Part shown: positions 55,478 to 63,283 of the stretch, piece after piece
Position numbering within the stretch: position 1 is the first letter of the stretch
Layout of the letters: every line of letters starts with the position of its first letter
Assembly: GCA_030447905.1 (NCBI GenBank)
Contig: JAUJNZ010000004.1
Location: 1 to 64,000, forward strand
Length of the DNA: 64,000 nt
Source of the DNA: Thermoleophilaceae bacterium
GTDB taxonomy: Bacteria > Actinomycetota > Thermoleophilia > Solirubrobacterales > Thermoleophilaceae
Reading direction: 5' to 3'
Notes under the pieces: generated by a model
Databases searched by the model: none
What the model saw: only the letters and a program-made list of their open reading frames with translations
What the model was told of the DNA's origin: nothing
Translations under genes and position numbers: made by a program

Positions 55478-57040
55478 GTGGTGCGGCGTCGGCGCAACGA
55501 CGAGGGAGCGATGTCGGAGATCAGCGAACAGGCGGGCGACGGGCGCGACGGCAGCGGACGCAGCCGGCAGGCCCGCCGCCGGGCGGATGCGCGCCGCAAC
55601 CGCGAACGCATCCTCAACGCGGCCGTGTCTCTGTACGCGCGGAACCCCAAGGCGAGCCTCAGAGCGATCGCCGATGCCGCGGGCGTCGGGCGATCGACGC
55701 TGTTTCGCCACTTCCCTTCGCGCGACGACCTCGACGGCGCGCTCGAGCTTCTAGAGCGCGACGCCGGCGAGGGACGCGGCTCGAGCTCGGCGCTGGAGCC
55801 TCGGGGCGGCGGGCTCGTGATCGCGGCGCCGGCCGCTGCCCACGATCTGACGAGCGCGGAGCTCGGCGAGCTCCGGTCGCCGGGTCGGCTCGGTCTCGAG
55901 CAGCCGCTCGTCGTGGACGCCACCCAGGTCCTGAACGAGGTGCCGCCGCACCTGGTCGCCGAGCAGCTCGTGATCGAGGCGTCGAGGATCGCCGGGGTCT
56001 CGGTCGCCCTCTACGTCGTCGACGTCGACGGCTCCCGGCTTCGTCGCCTCGCCGGCTCCGACGACTTTCCGCTCGAGCTACAGGAACCGCTCGCCGTCGG
56101 GCCGGAGATCGCCCCGGACGCGCTCTCCGAGCTGCACGGCCGGTTCCAATCGATGTTGCCCCGGTGCGAGCCGGTTCCGATGTGGCTTCGAGGACGCGCG
56201 ATCGGCGTGCTCGTCGCCATTCGATCGCCTCGGGAGCCTCTGGCCGAGATCGCCAGGCAGGGCACGGCGGCTCTCGAGCTCGCCGGCGTCTACACCGACG
56301 TCTTCGAGGTCGCCCGCCGGCGCAGAAAGACGAGCCCCGCCGCGGAGATCCAGCTCAACCTCCTTCCTCCCCGCAACGCCCGGATCGCCGGCGGCGAGCT
56401 CGCCGGGAGCCTTCTCCCGAGCTACGACGTCGGGGGGGACTGGTTCGACCACGTGGAGAATCGGGACGGAACTTGGCTCGCCACCGTCGACACCAACGGA
56501 ACGGGCCCGGAGGCGGCCGCCATGGGGTCGGTCACCCTCGGGGCCCTGCGAGCCGCGCGCCGTACCGGTGCCGGCATCGAGCAGGCCGCGCGCGACATGG
56601 ACCGAGTGGTTCGCGAAGTCGGCCACGCCGGCTTCGTCGCGGGCGGAATCGTCGCGCACTGGCACGCGCCGAGCGGGATCTTGAGGTGGGTGACCTGTGG
56701 CCATCCTCCGCCCCTTCTCGCGGGACCCGATGACCTCGTCGAAGAGCTCGATTCGCACAACCACCCCAGCTTCGGACGCGGGGAGCGGCGGCAGCTCTTC
56801 CGGGCCGACGAGCGAGAGCTACGACAGGGCGACCGCCTCGTCCTCTACACGAACGGAGTATCCGAGCGCCGTACCGCGAGCGGCGGTCGCTTGGGCTTCG
56901 ACGGCATACGACGGGCGGTCAGAGAGGCTGGTGGGCGATCGGCCGCGGCGACCGCGCGAGCCATTCAACGCGCAGTGACGGATGCCTCGCCGCACCCGAT
57001 CGGAGACGACTCGGCGGTCTTGGTCCTTGCCGTGAGTTGA
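55478..57040 (+). CDS. TetR-type HTH fused to a GAF-like region and SpoIIE/PP2C phosphatase
   Basis: Protein of 520 aa. Residues about 30-85 form a TetR DNA-binding domain (RERILNAAVSLYARNPKASL, RAIADAAGVGRSTLFRHFPS). A GAF-like sensory region follows (about 140-280), then a SpoIIE-type phosphatase (about 300-520) with YDVGGDWFDHV, VDTNGTGPEAAA, TCGHPPPLL, LVLYTNGVSE and GDDSAVLVLA. In the usual LYTDGVTE motif the Asp is Asn here, which may impair metal binding. GTG at 55478 has GGAGGAG upstream; ATG at 55511 is an alternative. Confidence 0.88.
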   Translation: MVRRRRNDEGAMSEISEQAGDGRDGSGRSRQARRRADARRNRERILNAAVSLYARNPKASLRAIADAAGVGRSTLFRHFPSRDDLDGALELLERDAGEGRGSSSALEPRGGGLVIAAPAAAHDLTSAELGELRSPGRLGLEQPLVVDATQVLNEVPPHLVAEQLVIEASRIAGVSVALYVVDVDGSRLRRLAGSDDFPLELQEPLAVGPEIAPDALSELHGRFQSMLPRCEPVPMWLRGRAIGVLVAIRSPREPLAEIARQGTAALELAGVYTDVFEVARRRRKTSPAAEIQLNLLPPRNARIAGGELAGSLLPSYDVGGDWFDHVENRDGTWLATVDTNGTGPEAAAMGSVTLGALRAARRTGAGIEQAARDMDRVVREVGHAGFVAGGIVAHWHAPSGILRWVTCGHPPPLLAGPDDLVEELDSHNHPSFGRGERRQLFRADERELRQGDRLVLYTNGVSERRTASGGRLGFDGIRRAVREAGGRSAAATARAIQRAVTDASPHPIGDDSAVLVLAVS

Positions 57041-57047
57041 GTCGGGA

Positions 57048-58085
57048 CTACGCGTTCTCGAGCTGGCGGTCGGTCGCCTCGAGCACACCCTGACGACCTT
57101 TGTGCCTGCGCTCGTAGTCGCGGATCTTTGCCACCCGCTCTCGATCGGCGGCGGTCAGCGCCCGCTCCACCTCACCGACGTTTAGCTCGTCGTATCCCGG
57201 CCACGGCTCCTCGCCGCGCAGGGAGTTCACCTTGTCGAGCACGCTCTTTCGGTTCGCGTGCTTGCGCTCGTACGAATCGACCTTGGCGAGGTCGATCTGC
57301 GAGAGCTCGCCCAGCCTCGAGACGATCTCGTTCGCGTTCAGGTCGTCGTAGTTGGCGATCGGGATGTCGGCCTCGTCGGCCACGGCGCCCTTGACCTGGC
57401 CCTCCGCTTGGGCCACGCCCGGTACCTTGCGCGCCTGGCGCGCTGTCCTGCGCGCCCGCCCGCTCGCCCGCTTGGCGGTGTCGCGGACCGCGGCGCCTCC
57501 GGCCCTGGCGGCGTCGGCGGCTCCGGTGGTGGACAGATCGAAGCTCGGATCGCCCTCCAGCTCGGCCCGCGCGACGGCGTCCGTGAGCTTGGGAATCTCC
57601 TCCCGCAGGTTGGCGAGCATCCGCTCCTCCTCCTCACGGATCGAGGCCGCGAGGTCCGCCGTCTCCTCGTCGCCGACGGTGGTCGCCAAGCGCTCGATCG
57701 CGTCGTAGGTGGCGATCTCGAGGGCCTCGGTGGCGCACTCGTCCTTGGCGTTCTTAAGCAGCTTCTCCTCGCCCGCCGTTCCCCTCACGAGATCGATCGG
57801 TCCCTTCGAGAGAGCGAGTGCCTGGCCCACGATGCTCTCCACGAGGCCGAGCCCCATCTGGATGACGTTCTTCGAGGCCCCGAGCTCGCCCATGCGGCGC
57901 TCGAGGCGGTCGGCGTGGCGCTTGGTCTCATTGAGGTGCTTCTCGAGGCCCGAGCGGTAGGAGCCGCGGGGAGTGACGGCGATATGGGCTTGAAGCGTGC
58001 GGGCGAGGGCGTGCTCGGTCGCGTGCGCCTCGTTCAGGTACTGGAGGAGCTTCTGGGTGGCGGCGGAGTCTTGTTGGGTAGGCAT
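57048..58085 (-). CDS. Ferritin-like (DUF892/YciE-type) protein with duplicated C-terminal helical module
   Basis: Protein of 345 aa. Residues 1-170 are a four-helix ferritin-like domain (LLQYLNEAHATEHALARTLQ, ECATEALEIATYDAIERLA, REEEERMLANLREEI). A basic Ala/Arg linker follows. Two related modules end the protein: YDDLNANEIVSRLGELSQID...YERKHANRKSVL and YDELNVGEVERALTAADRE...YERRHKGRQGVL. Likely a stress protein; the C-terminal modules resemble small helical domains found in many actinobacterial proteins. Confidence 0.82.
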   Translation of the reverse strand: MPTQQDSAATQKLLQYLNEAHATEHALARTLQAHIAVTPRGSYRSGLEKHLNETKRHADRLERRMGELGASKNVIQMGLGLVESIVGQALALSKGPIDLVRGTAGEEKLLKNAKDECATEALEIATYDAIERLATTVGDEETADLAASIREEEERMLANLREEIPKLTDAVARAELEGDPSFDLSTTGAADAARAGGAAVRDTAKRASGRARRTARQARKVPGVAQAEGQVKGAVADEADIPIANYDDLNANEIVSRLGELSQIDLAKVDSYERKHANRKSVLDKVNSLRGEEPWPGYDELNVGEVERALTAADRERVAKIRDYERRHKGRQGVLEATDRQLENA

Positions 58086-58204
58086 TGGGGGGGACCATAG
58101 CCAAGAGCGCTGCTCGATGAGCGGGCGCGCGCTCGTCTAGAGCGGCCAGCCGCGTCGAGCCGCCAGCCTCCCGCTCTCGGTCGCGCCGCCCTCCGCCCTC
58201 CGCC

Positions 58205-58561
58205 CTAGAAAGTCACCACCTCATAGCCGTCGGAGATCAGCCGCCGAAGGCTCGGATGCCCCTCGTACTCCTCGAGCAGGGGAACGGGACTCTGCTCGAC
58301 CTGCTCACGGACGCCGAAGGCACTCGAGCAGTAGGCGCAGGCGCCCTCCACGAGATCTTGGGTGTCGGCGAGCAGCTGGTGGTACTGGTGCTCGGGGTCG
58401 GAGAGCTCGGCGACCCACTTGGTGCCCGCGCCGTCGAAGACGATGAGAGCATCGTCGCCTGCATCCCTGAACTCCTTGGCGCTGGTCAGGGCGTTCACCG
58501 CCCGACCGAGTCCCTCGGGGGTGTCGGTATCGGCCAGGATGACCAAAGCGGCCTTGGGCAT
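58205..58561 (-). CDS. DsrE/DsrF-like small protein
   Basis: Protein of 118 aa. The N-terminal ALVILADTDTPEGLGRAVNAL and FRDAGDDALIVFDGAGTKWV strands, with a CAYCSS cysteine pair near residue 75, suit the DsrE-like fold. Members handle sulfur or persulfide, or are soluble regulators. ATG with AAGGAG six nt upstream. Confidence 0.78.
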   Translation of the reverse strand: MPKAALVILADTDTPEGLGRAVNALTSAKEFRDAGDDALIVFDGAGTKWVAELSDPEHQYHQLLADTQDLVEGACAYCSSAFGVREQVEQSPVPLLEEYEGHPSLRRLISDGYEVVTF

Positions 58562-58685
58562 GCTTGCTCCTTTTCTCGATCACACAGCTTCGTAAAGCCG
58601 CCCCACGCGGCGGGACCTACTTCCTCCGCCCCTCTTCGCGCCTCCCCCGGGAACGGTTCAATGGCGTCGATGCTCGTCAAGGATG

Positions 58686-59288
58686 TCATCCGCCCGGACG
58701 GGAGTCCCCTCCGGTGGGTAGCTCACGGCACGGCCTCGCGGGCGTCAGCCTCGCCGCGCGCACTGCTGCAGCGAGTCGGTCGACCGATGGGCGGTCCTCG
58801 GGGCCCCTGCTTCGGTAGGCCCACGTAAGACGCCCGCGAGCGTCGAACACCGCGTCGCCGCCGAGCTGCAGCGTGTCCTGGTCGGCCGGGCTCTCGGGAC
58901 GACGACCACGGAGGAGGAGGGCGGCGTAGCGCCGCCACACCCGGGGATCGAGCCAGACGCGGCGAGCCGAGGCACGGCCGAAGCCGAGCGCGCGGTAGGT
59001 AGCGCGGTCGGGATCGCCGTAGACCGGATACGGCAGGTCGAGCTTGCGCTCGAAGCCGCGGAGGGCCTGCGGCTCGGCGAAGGTCACGCAGACGACGCGC
59101 GCGCCGATCTCATCCAGGTGCTCAGCGACCTCGACCAGGTGCTCCCGGCAGGGCAGTCACCCGAGGTGGCGCAGATGGATGAGGAGCGTCGGCTCTCCTT
59201 CGCAGACAGCAGCGAGGCGATGGCGGTTCCCCGAGGGGTCGATGATCTCGAGCTCGGAGGGGAGCGGGTCGCCGAGGGCGAGGGCCAC
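58686..59288 (-). CDS. Predicted selenoprotein: AhpC/TSA-like thioredoxin-fold protein with UxxC motif (UGA = Sec at 59157-59159)
   Basis: One continuous frame of 200 codons interrupted only by TGA at codon 44. Before it: LALGDPLPSELEIIDPSG and PTLLIHLRHLG. After it: LPCREHLVEVAEHLDEIGAR, VVCVTFAEPQALRGFERK, LPYPVYGDPDRATYRALGFG and GGDAVFDARGRLTWAYRS. This is the AhpC/TSA-like peroxiredoxin fold, in which the usual redox motif reads CxxC after a hydrophobic strand; here it is U-L-P-C. Family similarity on both sides, correct frame and the position of the UGA at the redox residue make Sec far more likely than a nonsense mutation. GTG 59288 is the only start (in-frame TAG just upstream). selA and selB are in this window. 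Ordinary gene calling would keep only 58686-59087. Confidence 0.85.
59124..59143 (-). promoter_or_regulatory. Candidate bacterial SECIS hairpin
   Basis: Read on the minus strand, AGCACCT and AGGT(C)GCT form a 7-bp stem with one bulged C around the apical loop GGTCG. The stem starts 13 nt, and the loop 20 nt, after the UGA at 59157-59159, within the 16-37 nt loop distance usual for bacterial SECIS elements. A G-starting loop with GGU matches the SelB-binding feature of the E. coli fdhF element. Stem seen by eye; no folding energy was computed. Confidence 0.6.
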
Positions 59289-59391
59289 GGACTCAGGCTA
59301 CTCGCCGGGGAGCGGCGGGCGAGCGTCAGCGGGCGCGGCCGAGGCGGGCCAGCCGCTCCGGCGGCACGGCGAGCAGGTAACCTCCTTCGCC

Positions 59392-60453
59392 GTGGTCGAG
59401 GCCTTGGTTTGGATCTCCGGTGCCTCGAGCGGCATCGGGAGGGCGCTCGCCGACGCCGTTCCCTGGGAGGGCGCCCGCGTCATCGACATCAGCCGGCGAG
59501 GATCCTCGGACCTCGAGCACGTGGAAGCCGACCTCTCGGACCCGGCTTCGTGGACCACCGTGGCTCGGTCTTTCGAGCGAGAGCTCCGAGCTTTCTCCGG
59601 GGATGTCGCTGTCTTCGTCCACGCGGCCGGGACGCTCGAGCCGGTGGGCTTCGCCGGCGAGGTGGACAGCGACTCCTACGCCCGCAACGTCGTGCTCAAC
59701 AGCGCGGCACCGCAGACTCTCGGCCACAGCTTCCTGGCCGCCGCGAGGGAGGTGGACGCGCGGCGCCACCTCGTCATGCTCACCTCGGGCGCGGCAAGCA
59801 GCGTCTACGCCGGCTGGTCGTCCTACGGGGCGGGGAAGGCCGCGGTCGACCAATGGGTGCGCAACGTCGGGGCCGAGCAGGACCAGCGGGGAGGCGTCCG
59901 CGTGATTTCGATCGCCCCGGGCACGGTGGACACCGGCATGCAGGCCCGGATCCGCGAGACGTCCGGGGAGGACTTCCCCAAGCGGCAGAAGTTCGTCGAC
60001 CTCCACGAGAAGGGCGAGCTCGAGGACCCCGATCGCGTCGCCCGGGAGGTCTGGGGCCTGCTCGACCGCGACCTCGAAAACGGCGCGGTTGTGGACCTTC
60101 GGGCGCCGACCGCGGCGAGCCACGATAAGAGAGAGCAACGAAGGAGGCAGCGCATGGGAGCTCGAGTGGAGAAGGCGCAAGGCGGCCCGCCCGCCCGCGA
60201 GGAGATCGGAGCGAAGTTCGAAGAAGAAGGCCTCCGCCCTCACAGCTGGGGGAACGGGCCGCAAGAGAGCTACGAGTGGCACTCGCACGGCTACCACAAG
60301 GTGCTCTACTGCGTGTCCGGTGGGATCGTGTTCCACACGAACGAGGGCGACTTCGAGCTGGAGCCCGGCGACCGGCTGGATGTCGAGCCGGGCACCGAGC
60401 ACGCCGCGACGGTCGGGCCCGAGGGTGTGGAGTGCCTGGAGGCGGCTCGCTAG
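59392..60453 (+). CDS. Short-chain dehydrogenase in frame with a C-terminal cupin
   Basis: The first 250 residues are an SDR: LVWISGASSGIGRALADAV (NAD(P) loop), VHAAGTLEPVG, VLNSAAPQTLG, MLTSGAASS (catalytic Ser) and SSYGAGKAAVDQW (Tyr-Lys). No stop separates it from the cupin at 60154, so formally one 353-aa chain results. The joining stretch (near 60115-60150) has poor codon use and an out-of-frame TAA, and contains a strong ribosome binding site for the cupin. I think two separate genes lost a stop, but a real fusion is possible. GTG at 59392 chosen; divergent from the selenoprotein gene. Confidence 0.75.
   Translation: MVEALVWISGASSGIGRALADAVPWEGARVIDISRRGSSDLEHVEADLSDPASWTTVARSFERELRAFSGDVAVFVHAAGTLEPVGFAGEVDSDSYARNVVLNSAAPQTLGHSFLAAAREVDARRHLVMLTSGAASSVYAGWSSYGAGKAAVDQWVRNVGAEQDQRGGVRVISIAPGTVDTGMQARIRETSGEDFPKRQKFVDLHEKGELEDPDRVAREVWGLLDRDLENGAVVDLRAPTAASHDKREQRRRQRMGARVEKAQGGPPAREEIGAKFEEEGLRPHSWGNGPQESYEWHSHGYHKVLYCVSGGIVFHTNEGDFELEPGDRLDVEPGTEHAATVGPEGVECLEAAR
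60154..60453 (+). CDS. Cupin-domain protein (probable independent translation start inside the SDR frame)
   Basis: ATG at 60154 preceded by GAAGGAGGCAGCGC gives a 99-aa cupin: YEWHSHGYHKVLYCVSGGIV holds the first metal motif (His-x-His) and GDRLDVEPGTEHAATV the second (His). Probable small-molecule or metal-binding protein. The strong internal ribosome binding site supports separate translation. Confidence 0.6.
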   Translation: MGARVEKAQGGPPAREEIGAKFEEEGLRPHSWGNGPQESYEWHSHGYHKVLYCVSGGIVFHTNEGDFELEPGDRLDVEPGTEHAATVGPEGVECLEAAR

Positions 60454-60463
60454 GGGCGTCGGG

Positions 60464-60739
60464 TCAGGAGAGCCTTCGGCGCAGCTCCTCGGGGTACTCC
60501 GGGAAGTAGCCCGAGATCACGTCGAGCGAGAACTCGGACATGATCGACGAGGCAGGCTCGCGCTCCAGAAGGAAGTCGAAGGACTCCCGCACGACCCGCT
60601 CGTGATCTTCTTCGGAGAGCTCGAGCTCTTCGAGCAGGCTCTCGGGCACGGTGACGTGGTGGGTCGTATCGCGGTCCGCGTCGCGGACCTCGACCTGAAA
60701 TTCGCGCGTGCCCGTGGATGTGATCGTGATGCTGGCCAT
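60464..60739 (-). CDS. Conserved hypothetical protein (91 aa)
   Basis: Small acidic protein. N-terminal beta segment SITITSTGTREFQVEVRDAD is followed by VPESLLEELELSEEDHERVV and a C-terminal EFSLDVISGYFPEYPEELRR. The SitI-like pattern is known from many bacteria as an uncharacterised family. Convergent with the cupin gene. No function assigned. Confidence 0.75.
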   Translation of the reverse strand: MASITITSTGTREFQVEVRDADRDTTHHVTVPESLLEELELSEEDHERVVRESFDFLLEREPASSIMSEFSLDVISGYFPEYPEELRRRLS

Positions 60740-60751
60740 GGCCCAGGTCGC

Positions 60752-60964
60752 TTAGTCGTGCTCCCCTAGCGAGTCTCCGAGCAGCCAAAGAAGACCGGGC
60801 CAAAGCCCGACGAAGAGCGCTCGGCGCTCGGCGTTGCCCCGCTCGTCCTGGTCGACCGTCTTCGCGCGTATCCACAGTCCGATGCAGAGGCCGACGGCTC
60901 CGAAAGAGGCGGTGTGCAGATGCCAGTCCCGGAGGCGGGCACGGTAGAGGACCGCGGGGACCAT
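60752..60964 (-). CDS. Small two-helix membrane protein (70 aa)
   Basis: ATG at 60964 gives a protein with two hydrophobic segments (HLHTASFGAVGLCIGLWI and LFVGLWPGLLWLLGDSL) separated by a charged loop. No family recognised. It lies directly upstream of the 91-aa gene and probably shares its transcript. A longer upstream reading frame exists but runs antisense to the DUF1990 gene and is rejected. Confidence 0.55.
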   Translation of the reverse strand: MVPAVLYRARLRDWHLHTASFGAVGLCIGLWIRAKTVDQDERGNAERRALFVGLWPGLLWLLGDSLGEHD

Positions 60965-61027
60965 GAGCCCGGCCCTACCCGATCGGCGGCGCGCCATGCG
61001 CCGGGTCGCAGAGGGTAGGGGGGAGAC

Positions 61028-61747
61028 GTGGCTCGACACCTCGGTTCCTACCGTCGCATCGCCACAGCCGCCCGATGGCCGCTGGGCGTCGCCCTCACCT
61101 CCTGGCACTACATGTGGCGTACCACGCCGATGCGCCGTCGCGAGGTGGAGGGGTCCGGCGAGCGGGACGGGCCTCCCCCGCTTCCGGAGGGAATCTCGAC
61201 CGACGAGCTCCAACTGCCCGAGGCGGGCGTCGGGCCGCTCTTTCACCGTACTTACCGGCTTCGGATGCGCCACGCCCAGGTGTCGGCCGAGGAGATCGTC
61301 CGCGAGATCAGCGCCGACCTCGACCGCGTGGCTCCCTCGGAGTTGGCGACCTTCAACAAGGTCGGTGGCGACAAGGGTGAGATGCGGGCGGGCGACGAGT
61401 TCGTGGTCCGCATGCCGGGGCCTTGGGACGGCCCGGTGCGCGTCATCGACGTGACCCCGACGTCGTTTCGCTTCGTCACGCTCGCGGGCCATCTCGAGGC
61501 CGGTCAGATCGAGTTCCGCGCAGCCGATGAAGAAGACGGCCTCGTGTTCTCGATCGAATCCTGGGCACGCAGCGGCGACCGCCTCTCCAATCTGCTCTAC
61601 GGGCGGCTGCGTATGGCCAAGGAGGTGCAGTTGCATATGTGGACGTCGTTTCTCGAGCAGGTCACCGAGCTCGCCAAAGGGCGGCGAGCCGGCCTGCTCG
61701 AGAGCGACACGCGCCGCGTCGACGACGAGGTGAGCGGTGGCTCGTGA
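61028..61747 (+). CDS. DUF1990-family protein (first of a pair)
   Basis: Protein of 239 aa. FHRTYRLRMRHAQVSAEEIV, FNKVGGDKGEMRAGDEFVVR, FVTLAGHLEAGQIEFRA and LLYGRLRMAKEVQLHMWTSF fit DUF1990, a lipocalin/START-like family. The stop overlaps the start of a second DUF1990 gene by 11 nt; both are read from one transcript. Confidence 0.82.
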   Translation: MARHLGSYRRIATAARWPLGVALTSWHYMWRTTPMRRREVEGSGERDGPPPLPEGISTDELQLPEAGVGPLFHRTYRLRMRHAQVSAEEIVREISADLDRVAPSELATFNKVGGDKGEMRAGDEFVVRMPGPWDGPVRVIDVTPTSFRFVTLAGHLEAGQIEFRAADEEDGLVFSIESWARSGDRLSNLLYGRLRMAKEVQLHMWTSFLEQVTELAKGRRAGLLESDTRRVDDEVSGGS

Positions 61748-62432
61748 CCTCCTCTCGGACCCGCGAGCCGCCGCGCGCACCCTCGCCGACCTGAGCACCA
61801 GGGAACTGAACTACGACCTGGCCGCCCCCGGCCGGTTCACGGCCGGGAACGGCTGGAACGTCGACGACTACATCCAGCCGCTTCCCTCAGAGGGTCCTGG
61901 TCCTCCGGAGGAGGGCGGGCCGTGGGAGGTCGCGCGAGGGCTGCTGCGCGAGTACGAGTTCGTCGACCCGGCGATCGTCCGCGCCCTCTACCGCGCCGGT
62001 GACCCGCTCGAAGGCCGGACCATGCTGCTCGAGCTGCGCTTCTGGGGGCTGCGCTTCCACGTTGGCGTCAGGGTGGCGCAGGTCACCGACGGGGTGCGCG
62101 TGGAGGACGACAGGGAGGTGGTGGTGTGGGGCTGGAGCTATCGGACGCTCGTCGGGCATCTCGAGGCGGGCCAGATGGACTACGAGGTGAGGAAGTGGGT
62201 CGACACCGGGGAGGTCGAGTTCCGCATCCACGCTTACTGGCGCGCGGCGGACATAGGCAACCCGATCGTGCGTCTGGGCTTTCGCCTTTTCGGGCGCCGG
62301 GAGCAGAAGAGGTTCGTGCGCACCGCCTGCGAACGGATGCGCCGGCTGACCGAGGCGGAGCTCACGTCCGGCGGGCCCCGCCTCGGAGTCAGCGACGGAG
62401 GGGTCGGCCTCGTCATCCGTCCGGCAACGTAA
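61737..62432 (+). CDS. DUF1990-family protein (second of a pair)
   Basis: Protein of 231 aa paralogous to the preceding one: LNYDLAAPGRFTAGNGWNVD, LELRFWGLRFHVGVRVAQV, WGWSYRTLVGHLEAGQMDYE and FRLFGRREQKRFVRTACERM. GHLEAGQ is shared with its neighbour. GTG start at 61737. Function unknown; tandem duplicates may act together. Confidence 0.82.
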   Translation: MARDLLSDPRAAARTLADLSTRELNYDLAAPGRFTAGNGWNVDDYIQPLPSEGPGPPEEGGPWEVARGLLREYEFVDPAIVRALYRAGDPLEGRTMLLELRFWGLRFHVGVRVAQVTDGVRVEDDREVVVWGWSYRTLVGHLEAGQMDYEVRKWVDTGEVEFRIHAYWRAADIGNPIVRLGFRLFGRREQKRFVRTACERMRRLTEAELTSGGPRLGVSDGGVGLVIRPAT

Positions 62433-62632
62433 GGCCTGGGGAATGAGCCGTCCGTCGAGCAAGGGAAGTTGGCTAGACTCTCCTTATCGCCTTACAGTAG
62501 CGCTAACGCCGAATGTAGATTGTCTGTAGGAGGCATATCGTTGTATTCGGCAGAGACGGCGAACTGGGGCGTCGTGTGGACGCGCACGATCCGCTCATGC
62601 ACTGGACCGTGGGTCAGCGACCTCAACGGCCG
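62433..62632. other. AT-richer spacer at the border of the right-hand low-GC segment
   Basis: About 200 nt of clearly lower GC than the preceding genes, with no recognisable gene. It marks a change of base composition that continues to the window end. Confidence 0.35.
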
Positions 62633-63283
62633 TCAATGCACACTGAATACACCTAAAGCAGTACGGCTGGATGCTGGGGCCGTCCGTCCCACCTCTCGTC
62701 GCATCAAGCGCAAAAAGCTCTGCGAGCACATGCCGTTGATGAAGACGCTTCCCTCGGAAGATATCCGAACCTCGATCTGGTCGGCGACAGCGCCTAACCG
62801 AGGTGCCAGGTGCAAGTACCTTGGGGTTAGGAAACGGAAGCTTTGATTTCTTGAACCTACCCAGGGCCGCTCACGATCGGGCTGGGTACGGTCGTATGGG
62901 CCATCGATCAGGAGGTCGGTAACGGCGAGAAGTCGCTCCCATTCGTCGCGACCGGAGCTGGCCAGGACGTCATAAACGTAACCGGAGAAGGTGAGGATTG
63001 ACAGTCCCGCTGCCCGGACTCGCGCACCCAGCTCAGCCAAAGCTCCAGCTTGCTCGAACGGCTCCCCTCCTAGGAATGTCACACCTTCGATGCCGGGCGT
63101 CTCGATCACTCGGGACGCAAGCTGTTCAACCTGCACCGTTTGGCCAGTGTCCCGCGGCCACATATGCGAGTTGAAGCAACTCGGGCACCGGATCGAGCAG
63201 CCTTGAACCCACACACACGCCCGACTTCCCGGCCCCTCGACATTCGTCCGAGCCAAAAATCCGTGGATTCGGAGCTCAGTCAA
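62633..63283 (-). CDS. 4Fe-4S radical-SAM activating-enzyme-like protein
   Basis: Protein of 216 aa. CVWVQGCSIRCPSCFNSHMW carries the cluster cysteines in the spacing C-x3-C-x2-C, and EGVTFLGGEPFEQ the SAM-binding GGE. It resembles NrdG/PflA-like small activases. No glycyl-radical enzyme is nearby, so it may activate an unknown partner. TTG start overlaps the upstream stop (TTGA), so it is coupled to the HhH gene. Lower GC than the chromosome average suggests transfer. Confidence 0.82.
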   Translation of the reverse strand: MTELRIHGFLARTNVEGPGSRACVWVQGCSIRCPSCFNSHMWPRDTGQTVQVEQLASRVIETPGIEGVTFLGGEPFEQAGALAELGARVRAAGLSILTFSGYVYDVLASSGRDEWERLLAVTDLLIDGPYDRTQPDRERPWVGSRNQSFRFLTPRYLHLAPRLGAVADQIEVRISSEGSVFINGMCSQSFLRLMRREVGRTAPASSRTALGVFSVH

